From Sphingomonas sanxanigenens DSM 19645 = NX02 (lineage in GTDB: Bacteria > Pseudomonadota > Alphaproteobacteria > Sphingomonadales > Sphingomonadaceae), in NCBI RefSeq assembly GCF_000512205.2, contig NZ_CP006644.1, positions 4,478,501 through 4,542,500 of the forward strand: a stretch of 64,000 nt of DNA, in the 5' to 3' direction. The notes under the pieces were generated by a model. It ran no database searches. It was not told the DNA's origin and saw only the letters and a list, made by a program, of their open reading frames with translations. Shown piece by piece: positions 24,921 to 33,566 of the stretch. Position 1 is the stretch's first letter. The number at the start of each line of letters is the position of its first letter. The position numbers and the translations under genes are program-made.

Positions 24921-26667
24921 CTATGTGGCGATCGCGCTGGCCTATGCCCGGGCAGCGGTCGCCGACAAGCGTCAGGACAGCCATTGCAAGCTGGTCCGCC
25001 TGGCGTGCCAACGCCAGCTCGACGACCTCAAGCGCGCGCGGGGGAAGGACTTCCCCTACCGCTACTCGCCGGAGCACGCCGCCGATGTCTGCCGGTTCAT
25101 CGAACTGCTGCCGCACATCGAGGGCGTTTGGGAAACGCCGACGATCCGCCTGGAGCCCGCGCAGATCTTTATCCTGACCACCGTGTTCGGATGGCGCCGC
25201 AAGGATAACGGGCTGCGCCGGTTCACGATGGCCTATGAAGAGGTGGCCCGCAAAAACGCGAAGTCGACCAAGACGGCAGGCGTGTCGCTCTATTGCCTCA
25301 CCTGCGAGGATGAGGTCGGCCCGCAGGTGCTCACAGTCGCGACGACGTTCGACCAGGCCAAGAAGGTGTTCTACCCGGCCAAGCGCATGGTCGAGAAGAC
25401 GCCGGACCTGCAGGAGGCTTTCGGCGTCACGCCTTGGGCGAAGTCGATTACCTGCGGCGAGAACGGCGGCTATATGCAGCCGCTGCACGCGAAGTCGAAA
25501 TCGCAGGACGGCCATAACCCGCACCTGGTCACGCTCGACGAGTTCCACGCGCACAAGGATCGTGGCCTGTTCGACGTGATGCGCTCGGCGTTCGGCTCGC
25601 GGAAGCAACCGCTGATGTGGGCGATCACGACGGCCGGGCCCAACATCCATGGCCCGTGCTTCGAAGAGCGCAGCTTCGCGGTGAAGGTGCTGGAGCGGTC
25701 GGTGATCGCCGAGCACTATTTCGCAATCATCTTCACGCTCGATCGTGCCGAGGACTATGACGACGGGCGGAAAGAGGGTGACGACCCGTTCGACGAAACG
25801 AAGTGGATCAAGGCCAACCCGCTGCTCGGTGTGGCTGTGCAGACCGAAGAGCTTCGCCAGTATGCGATCGAAGCGCAGGCGAACCCCGCGGCGCTCGGCG
25901 AGTTCAAGACGAAGCGGCTTAACATCTGGTCGGGCTCGCTCTCCGCATGGCTCAACGTGGCGCAATGGGAGCGCTGCGGCGCCGAGCTGACGCTCGACGA
26001 TTTCGAAGGGCTGGACTGCTGGATCGGCGGCGACCTGTCATCGGTCGATGACCTTTCCGCGATCGTGCTCGCTGCGCTCGACGCAGACGATCGGCTGCTG
26101 GTCAAGACGTGGCTGTTCCTGCCCGAGGTGCGGCTGGCGAGCAAAGACAACGCGGTCAAGCAGGTCACCGACCTCTACAAGCGGTGGGTCGCGGACGGGC
26201 ACCTGATCGCCACGCCCGGCAACTTCATCGACCACCGCGCGATCGAGGACAAGATCCGCGAGTTGAAGGCGCGCCTGGCAGTTCGCAAGGCCACGTTCGA
26301 CCAATGGAACAGCGGCCTCGCGATGGCGGCGCGGCTGAACGAGGACTTCGATGATGGCGGCGAGGCCTTCGCTGTCCAACTCGCGAAGAACGCGAACAAT
26401 CACACCGATCCGGCGCGCGCGATCGAGGCGCGGGTGAAGGCTGGCCCGAACAAGCTGTGCCACGACGGCAACCCGGTGATGACGTGGATGATCGGCAACG
26501 CGTTCGTCGACCGCAAGGTCAATGGCAGCATCCTTCCGAAGAAGGAGACGCCGAACAGTCCGAACAAGATCGACGGGGTGGATGGCATGATCAACGCGAC
26601 CGCCCCGATGCTGCTGCCGGCAGAGGATGATGACGCTGCAGCGCTGATCGCGAGCCTCGCCGCGTGA
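24859..26667 (+). CDS. terL: Terminase large subunit
   Basis: 602 aa packaging motor and nuclease. ATPase: Walker A ARKNAKS (residues 130-136, the ARKNGKS-type loop of this terminase group), Walker B LVTLDE with Asp227 and Glu228. Nuclease domain: GGDLSSVDDL (Asp392) and further acidic residues (GMINATAPM at the end). Length is normal for the HK97-like cos group. The start overlaps terS; the stop overlaps the portal start (GTGA). Confidence 0.95.
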   Translation: MTRRGRPATRSAEPASEQERDYVAIALAYARAAVADKRQDSHCKLVRLACQRQLDDLKRARGKDFPYRYSPEHAADVCRFIELLPHIEGVWETPTIRLEPAQIFILTTVFGWRRKDNGLRRFTMAYEEVARKNAKSTKTAGVSLYCLTCEDEVGPQVLTVATTFDQAKKVFYPAKRMVEKTPDLQEAFGVTPWAKSITCGENGGYMQPLHAKSKSQDGHNPHLVTLDEFHAHKDRGLFDVMRSAFGSRKQPLMWAITTAGPNIHGPCFEERSFAVKVLERSVIAEHYFAIIFTLDRAEDYDDGRKEGDDPFDETKWIKANPLLGVAVQTEELRQYAIEAQANPAALGEFKTKRLNIWSGSLSAWLNVAQWERCGAELTLDDFEGLDCWIGGDLSSVDDLSAIVLAALDADDRLLVKTWLFLPEVRLASKDNAVKQVTDLYKRWVADGHLIATPGNFIDHRAIEDKIRELKARLAVRKATFDQWNSGLAMAARLNEDFDDGGEAFAVQLAKNANNHTDPARAIEARVKAGPNKLCHDGNPVMTWMIGNAFVDRKVNGSILPKKETPNSPNKIDGVDGMINATAPMLLPAEDDDAAALIASLAA

Positions 26668-27905
26668 ACCTGCTGCAGAAGGCGGTCTCCGTCCTGGCAC
26701 GCTCGGTAGGCCTCGCCGATCCGCGGCTGAACGAGATACTCGGCTCGATCGACTCGTCTTCCGGTGAGCGCGTCACGCCCACGACAGCGCTCGGGATCTC
26801 GGCGGTGTGGGGGTGCGTCAGCCTTCTCGCCGGCACGATCGCGTCATTGCCGCTGATGGTTTACCGGCGCCAAGGCGGCATCCAGACGGTTGCATACGAT
26901 CATCCGCTCTATCGCCTGCTGCACGAAAGCCCGAATTACGATCAGACCGCGATGGATTTCTGGGAGTTCATCGGCGCATCGCTTGAGCTGCAGGGCGACG
27001 GAATCGCGCGCATTGAGCGTTCGGGCGATCGTGTCATCGCGCTTCACCCACCGGTGCCGCCGGAGATCGTCGACCGCCGGCGCCTGAGTTCCGGCGATAT
27101 TGGCTATCGCTGGTCGCTTGACGGCAAGTCGTGGGATCTGCGGCAGCGCGACGTGTTGCATGTGCGCGGTTTCGGCGGGAACCCGCTCGGCGGGCTGTCC
27201 ACCCTCGCTTTCGCACGCCAGTCCCTTGGCCTTGCGATGGCGATCGAACGCGCGGCCGGGGAGACCTTCCGCAACGGCATTCGCCCGAGCGGCGTCTACC
27301 AGACCGCGACCAAGATGACGCCAGACCAGCGCGTTGAGATCGAGGAGCATCTCGCGAAGCGCCACGCCGGCGCGATCAATGCCGGCCGGCCGATGGTGCT
27401 GGGCTTCGATCTGAAGTGGGAGCAACTGACCATCAATCCGAACGACGCGCAGATGATCGAATCGCGCTCGTTCTCGGTGGAGGAAATCTGCCGATTCTTC
27501 GGCGTCCCGCCCTTCATGGTCGGCAGCACGGAGAAGGTGACGAGCTGGGGCACAGGGCTGGAGCAACAGACGCTCGGCTTCGTGAAGTTTACGCTCCGCC
27601 GCCGGTTGCGCCGCATCGAGCAGGCGCTGGCGAAGCAGTTGCTGACCCCGCGCGATCGGCTCGACGGTGTCAGCATCGAGTTCAACCTTGAAGGCCTGTT
27701 GCGCGGCGACAGTCAGTCGCGCGGCTCCTTCTACCAAACCGGCCTGCAAAATGGCTGGCGCACCATCAACGAGGTCCGCGCGCTGGAGAACCTGCCGCCG
27801 GTACCGGGCGGCGATGTGCCGCGCATGCAGTCGCAGAACGTGCCGATCACGGACGCGCCGAGCATTGGCGACATCGATCAGCCGCAGCTTGGGGATGAGG
27901 AATGA
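26664..27905 (+). CDS. Portal protein, HK97 family
   Basis: 413 aa. Family pattern: TALGISAVWGCVSLLAGTIASLPLMVYRR, LLHESPNYDQTAMDFWEFI, RSFSVEEICRFFGVPPFMVGS and WGTGLEQQTLGFVKFTLRRRLRRIEQAL. It forms the dodecameric ring for DNA entry and exit and head-tail joining. GTG start overlapping terL stop. Confidence 0.96.
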   Translation: MNLLQKAVSVLARSVGLADPRLNEILGSIDSSSGERVTPTTALGISAVWGCVSLLAGTIASLPLMVYRRQGGIQTVAYDHPLYRLLHESPNYDQTAMDFWEFIGASLELQGDGIARIERSGDRVIALHPPVPPEIVDRRRLSSGDIGYRWSLDGKSWDLRQRDVLHVRGFGGNPLGGLSTLAFARQSLGLAMAIERAAGETFRNGIRPSGVYQTATKMTPDQRVEIEEHLAKRHAGAINAGRPMVLGFDLKWEQLTINPNDAQMIESRSFSVEEICRFFGVPPFMVGSTEKVTSWGTGLEQQTLGFVKFTLRRRLRRIEQALAKQLLTPRDRLDGVSIEFNLEGLLRGDSQSRGSFYQTGLQNGWRTINEVRALENLPPVPGGDVPRMQSQNVPITDAPSIGDIDQPQLGDEE

Positions 27906-28588
27906 TCCAGACCAAGAACAGCCCGGAGCCGATCGACCTCAAGGAGGTCGGCGAGACCGGCACGATCAAGGGCTATATCTCCGTCTTCGGCAACGTCGAC
28001 AGCTATGGCGAGATCGTCGAGCCCGGCGCGTTTGCCGATAGCCTGGCGAAGTCGGCGCGTGCCGGCCGCAAGGCCAAGCTGCTGTGGCAGCACGATCCGC
28101 ATCAGCCGATCGGCATCTGGGATGAGCTGACCGAGGACAAAAAGGGCCTCTGGGGCGAGGGCCGCCTGCTGATCGATGAGTCGCCGCGGGCGCGCGAGGC
28201 GCACGGCCTCCTGCGCGCCGGCGCACTCGACGGCTTGTCCATCGGCTATCGCACCCTGAAGGCCGCGCCGAAGCAGGGGCGCGAGGGCATCCTTTCGCTG
28301 GTGAAGCTGGACCTGCTGGAAGGCAGCGTCGTCACCTTCGCCGCCAACGATCGCGCGCGCGTCGAGGTCGTCAAATCCATGCTGGACGCCGGCACGCTGC
28401 CGACCGTCCGCGAGTTCGAGGGGCTCCTGCGGGATGCAGGATTCTCGAAAACCAAGGCCACCGCGATTGCCGCTGTGGCCGCGCCGCATCTTCGGGGGGA
28501 GCCCGAGGTCGAGGCGGATCCACTGGCGTCGCTTTTCGCAGCAATGCGCGGCGCGCCGATCATCGACCTGACCGGCGCGCCTGACTGA
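27902..28588 (+). CDS. Prohead maturation protease, HK97 family
   Basis: 228 aa serine protease of the U35 clan that processes the capsid delta domain. His64 (LWQHDPHQPIG) and Ser113 (LDGLSIGYR) are the catalytic pair, with Glu140 in the LEGSVVTFAAN segment probably completing the site. Coupled to the portal gene by ATGA and followed by the capsid gene, the HK97 order. Confidence 0.95.
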   Translation: MIQTKNSPEPIDLKEVGETGTIKGYISVFGNVDSYGEIVEPGAFADSLAKSARAGRKAKLLWQHDPHQPIGIWDELTEDKKGLWGEGRLLIDESPRAREAHGLLRAGALDGLSIGYRTLKAAPKQGREGILSLVKLDLLEGSVVTFAANDRARVEVVKSMLDAGTLPTVREFEGLLRDAGFSKTKATAIAAVAAPHLRGEPEVEADPLASLFAAMRGAPIIDLTGAPD

Positions 28589-28608
28589 GCCGCCGAGGGA
28601 GAACCCAC

Positions 28609-29820
28609 ATGAGTGAGCATAAGACGCTGGAGCAGATTGCCGGCGAGGTGAAGGCTGACTTCGAAAAGAAGTTCGACGAGGTAAAGAAGATCGCGCAGGA
28701 CGCGATCGGCAAGGCCGAAAAGGGCGAGCCGCTCAGCAAGGAGGCCAAGGAAAAGGCCGACGAAGCGCTGCTTGGCATGAACGAGACCAAGGGCCGGCTC
28801 GATGAGTTGGAACAGCGTCTGGCGCGCGAAGGCGGCAAAGACGACGAGAAGGTCAAGTCGCTCGGCGAGCAGTTCGTCGAGAGCGAGTCCGCGAAGCAGT
28901 TGCTGAAGGATGGCAGCGGCTTCCGCGGCAAGGCGTCGTTCGAGGCAAAGGCGACCCTGACGCTCGCCACCACCGACGCGGCCGGTTCGGTCGGCGATGG
29001 CGTGCAGGCCACCCGCCTGCCCGGCATCCTGCCGCTCGCCCAGCGCCGCATGACGGTGCGCGATCTCATCACGCCCGGCCGGATGGACGGCAACACGCTG
29101 GAGTACGTCAAGGAGACCGGCTTCGTGAACAATGCCGGCATGGTGGCGGAAGGCGTGGCGAAGCCGCAGTCCGACATCAAGCTCGATCTGGTCACGACCA
29201 GCGCCAAGGTGATCGCGCACTATATGAAGGCGTCGCGCCAGGCGATGGACGACGTCGCGCAGCTCCGTTCGCTGATCGACAACCGGCTGCGGTACGGCCT
29301 CGCTTTCAAGGAAGAGCAGCAGCTCCTCAGCGGCGACGGCACCGGCCAGAACCTGCTTGGCATCATCCCGCAGGCGACGCCCTATGTGGCGCCGACGGCG
29401 CTCGCCGACATCAACATCATCGACGTCCTGCGCATGTCGATGCTGCAGGCGGTGCTCGCGGAATATCCGGCGACCGGCCACGTGCTCAACCCGATCGACT
29501 GGGCGATCATCGAGACGCTGAAGGACAGCCAGGGCCGCTATATCATCGGCAATCCGCAGGGCACGGCGTCGCCGACCCTCTGGGGGCTGCCGGTCGTGGC
29601 GACCCAGGCGATGACCTACCGGAAGTTCCTGACCGGGGCCTTCATGCTCGGCGCCCAGCTGTTCGACCGTTGGCTCGCCCGCATCGAGATCGCGACCGAG
29701 AACGAGGACGACTTCATCAAGAACCTCGTCACCGTCCTCGGCGAAGAGCGTCTCGCCCTGGCGGTCTATCGCCCCGAAGCGTTCGTCTACGGCGACTTCG
29801 ACACGGCGCTCGCCGCCTGA
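28609..29820 (+). CDS. Major capsid protein, HK97 fold
   Basis: 403 aa. Residues 1-105 are a charged coiled-coil delta/scaffold domain (KADFEKKFDEVKKIAQD, NETKGRLDELEQRLAREGG), probably removed by the protease; the HK97 fold follows (RMTVRDLITPGRMDGNTLEYVKET, AQLRSLIDNRLRYGLAFKEEQQLLSGDGTGQNLLGI, PTLWGLPVVATQAM). Start has GGGAGAA upstream. Confidence 0.96.
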   Translation: MSEHKTLEQIAGEVKADFEKKFDEVKKIAQDAIGKAEKGEPLSKEAKEKADEALLGMNETKGRLDELEQRLAREGGKDDEKVKSLGEQFVESESAKQLLKDGSGFRGKASFEAKATLTLATTDAAGSVGDGVQATRLPGILPLAQRRMTVRDLITPGRMDGNTLEYVKETGFVNNAGMVAEGVAKPQSDIKLDLVTTSAKVIAHYMKASRQAMDDVAQLRSLIDNRLRYGLAFKEEQQLLSGDGTGQNLLGIIPQATPYVAPTALADINIIDVLRMSMLQAVLAEYPATGHVLNPIDWAIIETLKDSQGRYIIGNPQGTASPTLWGLPVVATQAMTYRKFLTGAFMLGAQLFDRWLARIEIATENEDDFIKNLVTVLGEERLALAVYRPEAFVYGDFDTALAA

Positions 29821-29868
29821 TCCGACACGCCGGCGGGGCCGCGCTCCGCCGGCGACGGGAGACCTTCC

Positions 29869-30093
29869 ATGCCCCAGCGCACCTATCGCGTCGTCCGCGA
29901 GCATGACGGCGACCGCTACTATCTCGAGGGCGACACGCGGATCGCCGATTCCAACGATGTCGCGCACCTCATCCCTCACGTCCTCATGCTGGATGAAGAG
30001 GGCGAGAAGTCCGACGCCCCCGAGGAAAACAAGGCGCTCGGCGCCGCTCCGCAGAACAAGGCCGCTGCCGGCCGCAAGCCCAAGGGCGCCTGA
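29869..30093 (+). CDS. Small head-region phage protein
   Basis: 74 aa, MPQRTYRVVREHDGDRYYLEGD, with an acidic then Ala/Lys-rich tail (EENKALGAAPQNKAAAGRKPKGA). Preceded by a GGGAGA site. Encoded between capsid and connector genes; similar short proteins are common at this position but have no assigned role. Confidence 0.75.
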   Translation: MPQRTYRVVREHDGDRYYLEGDTRIADSNDVAHLIPHVLMLDEEGEKSDAPEENKALGAAPQNKAAAGRKPKGA

Positions 30094-30119
30094 AGCGTCC
30101 GAATCCGAGGAGAATGACC

Positions 30120-30491
30120 ATGCGTCGCTACAAGGTGACCGTGACCACGGCGGCCGACGGTACCGCCACCGCTTACACGCCGCGCGTCAGCGGCAAGCTG
30201 CACAGCGTCCATTACGTGCCCGACGGGGCGAACGCCTATCCGAACACCGTCGACGTAACGATCACGTCGGAGGTGACCGGCGAGGCGCTGGTGACCCGCA
30301 CCAACGTCGCCGCGGCGTTCGTGACCTATCCGCGCAAGGATACCGCCGGCGCCGATGGCACGGCGGCGCTGTTCGCCGCCGGCGGCACCGCGGTGCAGGA
30401 CAAGCCTGCGCTGGGCAACGATCGCATCAAGATCGTCCTCGCCCAGGGCGGCAACGCCAAGGTTGGCGCATTCCACTTCCTGGTGGACTGA
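30120..30491 (+). CDS. Small beta-rich phage protein, possible capsid decoration
   Basis: 123 aa from the ATG 8 bp after the AGGAG site (MRRYKVTVTTAADGTAT); an ATG at 30114 adds two residues but sits too close to the site. Beta-rich sequence (KLHSVHYVPDGANAYPNTVDVTITSE; GNDRIKIVLAQGGNAKVGAFHFLVD). Position after the capsid and the beta pattern suggest a head decoration protein; inference only. Confidence 0.72.
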   Translation: MRRYKVTVTTAADGTATAYTPRVSGKLHSVHYVPDGANAYPNTVDVTITSEVTGEALVTRTNVAAAFVTYPRKDTAGADGTAALFAAGGTAVQDKPALGNDRIKIVLAQGGNAKVGAFHFLVD

Positions 30492-30499
30492 GCGCCGAC

Positions 30500-31093
30500 G
30501 TGCGCACGATCGTCGTCACTGCTCCCGCGCCCGTCGTGACGTGGGAGGAGGCCGCCCGGCACCTTCGGCTTGAGGACGACGACGAACAGCGTCCGATTGT
30601 CGAAGGCATGATCGCCGCGGCGACGGCGCATATCGACGGGCCGGACGGCTGGCTGGGTCGCTCCCTCGGGGTGCAGACGCTGGAAGCGCGGGCGGACGTG
30701 TTCCGCGATTGCATGTCGCTGCGCTATCCCCCGATCATCGACATCGTCAGCGTGAAGTATCTCGACGCCGAAGCGGCTGAAATCACGGTCCTGCCGACCG
30801 AATATGAACTGCGCGGCAGCCTGATCGGGTCCGCTTTCGGGAGGCGCTGGCCGTCCGTGCTCGCGCAGCCGGAGTCGGTGCGGATCCGGTACCGCGCCGG
30901 CTTCGTTGCCGACGCCACCGCCGACCCCCTTGCGCCCGCGCTGCCGGCGCCGATTCGCGCCGCCATCCTGCTGATGGTCGGCGACCTATTCGAGAACCGC
31001 AGCAGCACGGCGTCATTCTCCGGCGCCGGCGCGGCCGTGCAGATGTCGACCACGGTCGAGAACCTGCTCGCGCCCTTTCGGCGCTTCTATTGA
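30500..31093 (+). CDS. Head-tail connector (gp6-like)
   Basis: 197 aa, GTG start. Family pattern of HK97 gp6/phiE125 gp8-type connectors: VTWEEAARHLRLEDDDEQRPIVEGMIAAATAHIDGPDGWLGRSL near the start and ILLMVGDLFENRS near the end, followed by LLAPFRRF. It builds the ring beneath the portal. Next to the head closure gene. Confidence 0.88.
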   Translation: MRTIVVTAPAPVVTWEEAARHLRLEDDDEQRPIVEGMIAAATAHIDGPDGWLGRSLGVQTLEARADVFRDCMSLRYPPIIDIVSVKYLDAEAAEITVLPTEYELRGSLIGSAFGRRWPSVLAQPESVRIRYRAGFVADATADPLAPALPAPIRAAILLMVGDLFENRSSTASFSGAGAAVQMSTTVENLLAPFRRFY

Positions 31094-31094
31094 G

Positions 31095-31427
31095 ATGATC
31101 GGCGCAGGCGCACGCGATCGCCGGGTCCGCTTCGAGAGATCGGTCATCACCGAAGACGATTTCGGCGGAGCGGTACGAACGTGGGAGTTGCTGTGCATGG
31201 CCTGGGCGCATGTGCGCTTCAGCGCCGGCGCCGAACGACGCGACGCCGCGCAGGAAGGCGCGAGCGCCGCCGCGACGTTCGTGGTGCCGCACAACCCGCG
31301 CACGCGCGATATCTCGGTAAACGACCGTATCCAGTTCGACGGCAGCGCATGGGACATCGTCTCCAACATCCCCAGCCGGGAACTGAATGCGCTCCGCGAG
31401 ATCGAAGCCGTAAGGAGCGTGCAGTGA
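31095..31427 (+). CDS. Head closure / head-tail adaptor protein
   Basis: 110 aa. Family pattern: GARDRRVRFERSVITEDDFGGAVRTWELLCMAWAHVRF, then RDISVNDRIQFDGSAWDIVSN, typical of SPP1 gp16/HK97 gp8-like adaptors. Follows the connector by 1 bp and overlaps the next start (TGATG). Confidence 0.88.
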   Translation: MIGAGARDRRVRFERSVITEDDFGGAVRTWELLCMAWAHVRFSAGAERRDAAQEGASAAATFVVPHNPRTRDISVNDRIQFDGSAWDIVSNIPSRELNALREIEAVRSVQ

Positions 31428-31606
31428 TGAACATCATGAAGGTGAAGGCATCAGACGCGATGCGCGGCTTGACGCTGAGGGCCGAGGTGACCGGTTTGAA
31501 GAGGCTGGCGGTCCGCGCCTGGATCGGCACCCGCATCCTCATGCTCGCCGCGATCATGTTCGGATGCCGTGTCGAGGTCGTTATCGCGGATCGACGCGAA
31601 GCGTGA
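31427..31606 (+). CDS. Small phage protein
   Basis: 59 aa (MNIMKVKASDAMRGLTLRAEV), with a hydrophobic segment IGTRILMLAAIMFGCRVEVVI that may cross or touch the membrane. Coupled to both neighbours (TGATG before, GTGA after). Tiny proteins of this type occur between head closure and gp10-like genes in other alphaproteobacterial phages; role unknown. Confidence 0.65.
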   Translation: MNIMKVKASDAMRGLTLRAEVTGLKRLAVRAWIGTRILMLAAIMFGCRVEVVIADRREA

Positions 31607-32037
31607 AGCGCCTGACGGCGGAGGTCGAGGGCCTCGATAGCCTGATGAGGAAGCTCGATCAGCTTCCCGAGGCGATCGGCGAGAAAGTCCAGCGGCAGAT
31701 TCTCATGGATGCGGGCGAGATTATTGCCGAGCTCGCGCGCGACCTCGTACCCGTCGATACCGGCGATCTGCGCGGCAGCATTACGGTCAGCGACACGATC
31801 GTCGGCTATGATGGGCAGGGCCTTACCCTGGGGCTTGGCGGCACCGTCACTGTTTACATCGGCCCGCAGCGAAACAGCAAACCGGACGGCTGGTACGGTC
31901 ACCTGGTCGAATACGGGACCATCAAGATGGCTGCGCAGCCGTTCATGCGCCCCGCCTTCGATTCGACCAAAGGCCAGGTGCAATCGCGCATCCGCAACGA
32001 TCTCGCCGCGGCCATCGCCAAGGCGGCGAAGGGGTGA
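31603..32037 (+). CDS. HK97 gp10-family tail completion protein
   Basis: 144 aa, GTG start. Family pattern: VEGLDSLMRKLDQLPEAIGEKVQRQILMDAGEIIAELARDLVPVDTGDLRGSI, then HLVEYGTIKMAAQPFMRPAFD. The VPVDTGDLR and GT..M.AQPFMRPA boxes are diagnostic. Part of the head-tail junction. Confidence 0.93.
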   Translation: MKRLTAEVEGLDSLMRKLDQLPEAIGEKVQRQILMDAGEIIAELARDLVPVDTGDLRGSITVSDTIVGYDGQGLTLGLGGTVTVYIGPQRNSKPDGWYGHLVEYGTIKMAAQPFMRPAFDSTKGQVQSRIRNDLAAAIAKAAKG

Positions 32038-32040
32038 TCG

Positions 32041-32439
32041 ATGGAAGAAAGCCTGCGAAACCGACTGCTCGCGTACGCTGACCTGTCGGCACTGGTTGCG
32101 CGTCGCATCTGGTGGATCGATCGGCCGCAGGGATCAAGCCTACCGGCGCTGACGCTGCAACTCATCTCGCCGAACCGGACATACACGCTGGACGGCCCGT
32201 CGGGCTTCTACGGGCCCCGGGTCCAGTTCGACAGTTGGGGAGCCAGCTACGCAGACGCGAAGCTGGTCTCTCGGATCGTGACTGCCGCGGTGGAACTGCC
32301 GGCCACGGCAGACGGCATCCGGTTCGATGCCGGGTTCATCGATTCTGAACGGGACATGCCGATCACCGACATTCCCGGCGGGGGCAAGGCCTACCGCGTC
32401 AGCCAGGATTTTTTCGTGTGGTGGAAACCTCAAAGCTGA
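32041..32439 (+). CDS. DUF3168 tail terminator-like protein
   Basis: 132 aa (MEESLRNRLLAYADLSALVARRIWW; LPALTLQLIS; YGPRVQFDSWGASYADAKLVSRIV). DUF3168 proteins cap the tail tube in siphophages (lambda gpU-like role). Position between gp10-like and tail tube genes fits. Confidence 0.9.
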   Translation: MEESLRNRLLAYADLSALVARRIWWIDRPQGSSLPALTLQLISPNRTYTLDGPSGFYGPRVQFDSWGASYADAKLVSRIVTAAVELPATADGIRFDAGFIDSERDMPITDIPGGGKAYRVSQDFFVWWKPQS

Positions 32440-32452
32440 GAGGACGTGAATT

Positions 32453-32893
32453 ATGACTGGTGTTCTGGGGTTGGGTACCGCGCTGTACCTGACCAATGGG
32501 GCCGGCGTGCTGACCAAGGTCAACGGCCTGCTCAACGTCAACCGCCCGAACCTGACCGTGGAGACGGTGGATACCACGACGCATGACAGCGCCGATGGCA
32601 TCCGCGAGTTCATCGCCGCGCTCGCCGACCCCGGCGAACTTTCGGCGACGATCCATTACGAGCCGGGCTCCGCGACCGACGACCTGCTGCTCGAGCATCT
32701 CGTCTCGCGCGAGAAGCGGGCGTTCAACATCGTGACGAAGGGCCCCGCCGGCGCGCTCGAGGATAACGAGGGCATGGTGATCCTCACATCCTATGAGCCC
32801 GACGACGCGCCGATCGACGGCGTTCGCCAGGCGACCATCACTGGCAAGGTGAGCGGCGCCGTTGAACAGGCGGCGCAGCCCGAGGAGCCCTGA
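32453..32893 (+). CDS. Major tail tube protein
   Basis: 146 aa. Pattern: VNRPNLTVETVDTTTHDSADGIREFIAALADPGELSATIHYEPGS, then ATITGKVSGAV, which is the phage tail tube (lambda gpV/GTA g9-like) signature with the small beta-sandwich. Preceded by a GAGAGGA site. Confidence 0.9.
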   Translation: MTGVLGLGTALYLTNGAGVLTKVNGLLNVNRPNLTVETVDTTTHDSADGIREFIAALADPGELSATIHYEPGSATDDLLLEHLVSREKRAFNIVTKGPAGALEDNEGMVILTSYEPDDAPIDGVRQATITGKVSGAVEQAAQPEEP

Positions 32894-32895
32894 TC

Positions 32896-33255
32896 ATGGC
32901 GAACAAGATGCGCGGTGAGGCGACGATCAAGGTTGAAGACCGGGAGCTCACCCTCCGGCTCGACTTCAACACGTTCTGCGATATCGAGACCAGCACCGGC
33001 CTGGGCATCCAGCAGCTTGGGCCGGCGCTGTCGAAGAACCCCTCCGCGACCCTCCTCCGCGCGCTCGTCTGCGCGTGCCTGCAGCACCATCATCCCGGCA
33101 CGACCGAGCGGCAGGCTGGCGAGTTGCTGTCGGTCGTCGATCAGGATGAGATCGGGGAGGTGCTCGGCAAGCTGTTCGAAGCAGCGATGCCCGCGCCGGA
33201 CCCTCAGAACGGCGCGCCGCGGGCGGAGACGCGGCGTGGAGCTGGGAAGCGCTGA
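32896..33255 (+). CDS. Tail assembly chaperone, first frame (GTA gp10-like)
   Basis: 119 aa (MANKMRGEATIKVEDRELTLRLDFNTFCDIETSTGLGI), the pattern of RcGTA gp10-type proteins encoded between tail tube and tape measure; equivalent to lambda gpG by position. Its last codons overlap an open -1 frame that continues into the next protein (see 33252-33566). Confidence 0.85.
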   Translation: MANKMRGEATIKVEDRELTLRLDFNTFCDIETSTGLGIQQLGPALSKNPSATLLRALVCACLQHHHPGTTERQAGELLSVVDQDEIGEVLGKLFEAAMPAPDPQNGAPRAETRRGAGKR

Positions 33256-33566
33256 TCGCGGAATGGTCGGCGGAGGGTTTCGCACCCGATACCTTCTGGA
33301 AGCAGACGCCGCGATCCTTCGCCGCGGTGATGAAGGGGCGCCGTTCAGCGAACGAGCGCCTCTACGAAATCGCGGGCTGGATCGTCTGGCATGCTGGCTT
33401 GCTCACCGGCATCGGGACCAACGCCCCGAACAAATATCCGAAGCTCGAACGCCTGATGGGGCTGAAACCCAAGCCGGTCGCGAAGCCGCAGAGCGAGGTC
33501 GAGTTGAATGCCAACCTGCGCGCATGGGGGGCGCTGTTGAAGCGGGCGGCTAAAACTTCGTCTTGA
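33252..33566 (+). CDS. Tail assembly chaperone, second frame (TIGR02216-like), no standard start codon
   Basis: The frame is open from 33150 and encodes EALIAEWSAEGFAPDTFWKQTPRSFAAVMKGR, the conserved start of the small phage protein family encoded before tape-measure genes (W.P..FW..TP.E). The first ATG/GTG in frame is at 33324-33327, after these conserved residues, so it cannot be the true start. Either a CTG at 33252, overlapping the upstream TGA, is used (GGAG lies 10 bp upstream), or ribosomes shift -1 from the previous gene, as in the lambda G/GT pair. The coordinates given assume the CTG. Confidence 0.75.
   Translation: MIAEWSAEGFAPDTFWKQTPRSFAAVMKGRRSANERLYEIAGWIVWHAGLLTGIGTNAPNKYPKLERLMGLKPKPVAKPQSEVELNANLRAWGALLKRAAKTSS

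Noticed and set aside
28246-29979. 577-codon minus-strand open frame under the capsid gene
   Set aside because: Arg/Val-rich shadow of the HK97 capsid gene, with no ribosome-binding site or recognisable domain.
29903-30499. Upstream part of a long plus frame that ends with the connector gene
   Set aside because: Overlaps two real genes in another frame; the connector homology begins at the GTG at 30500.
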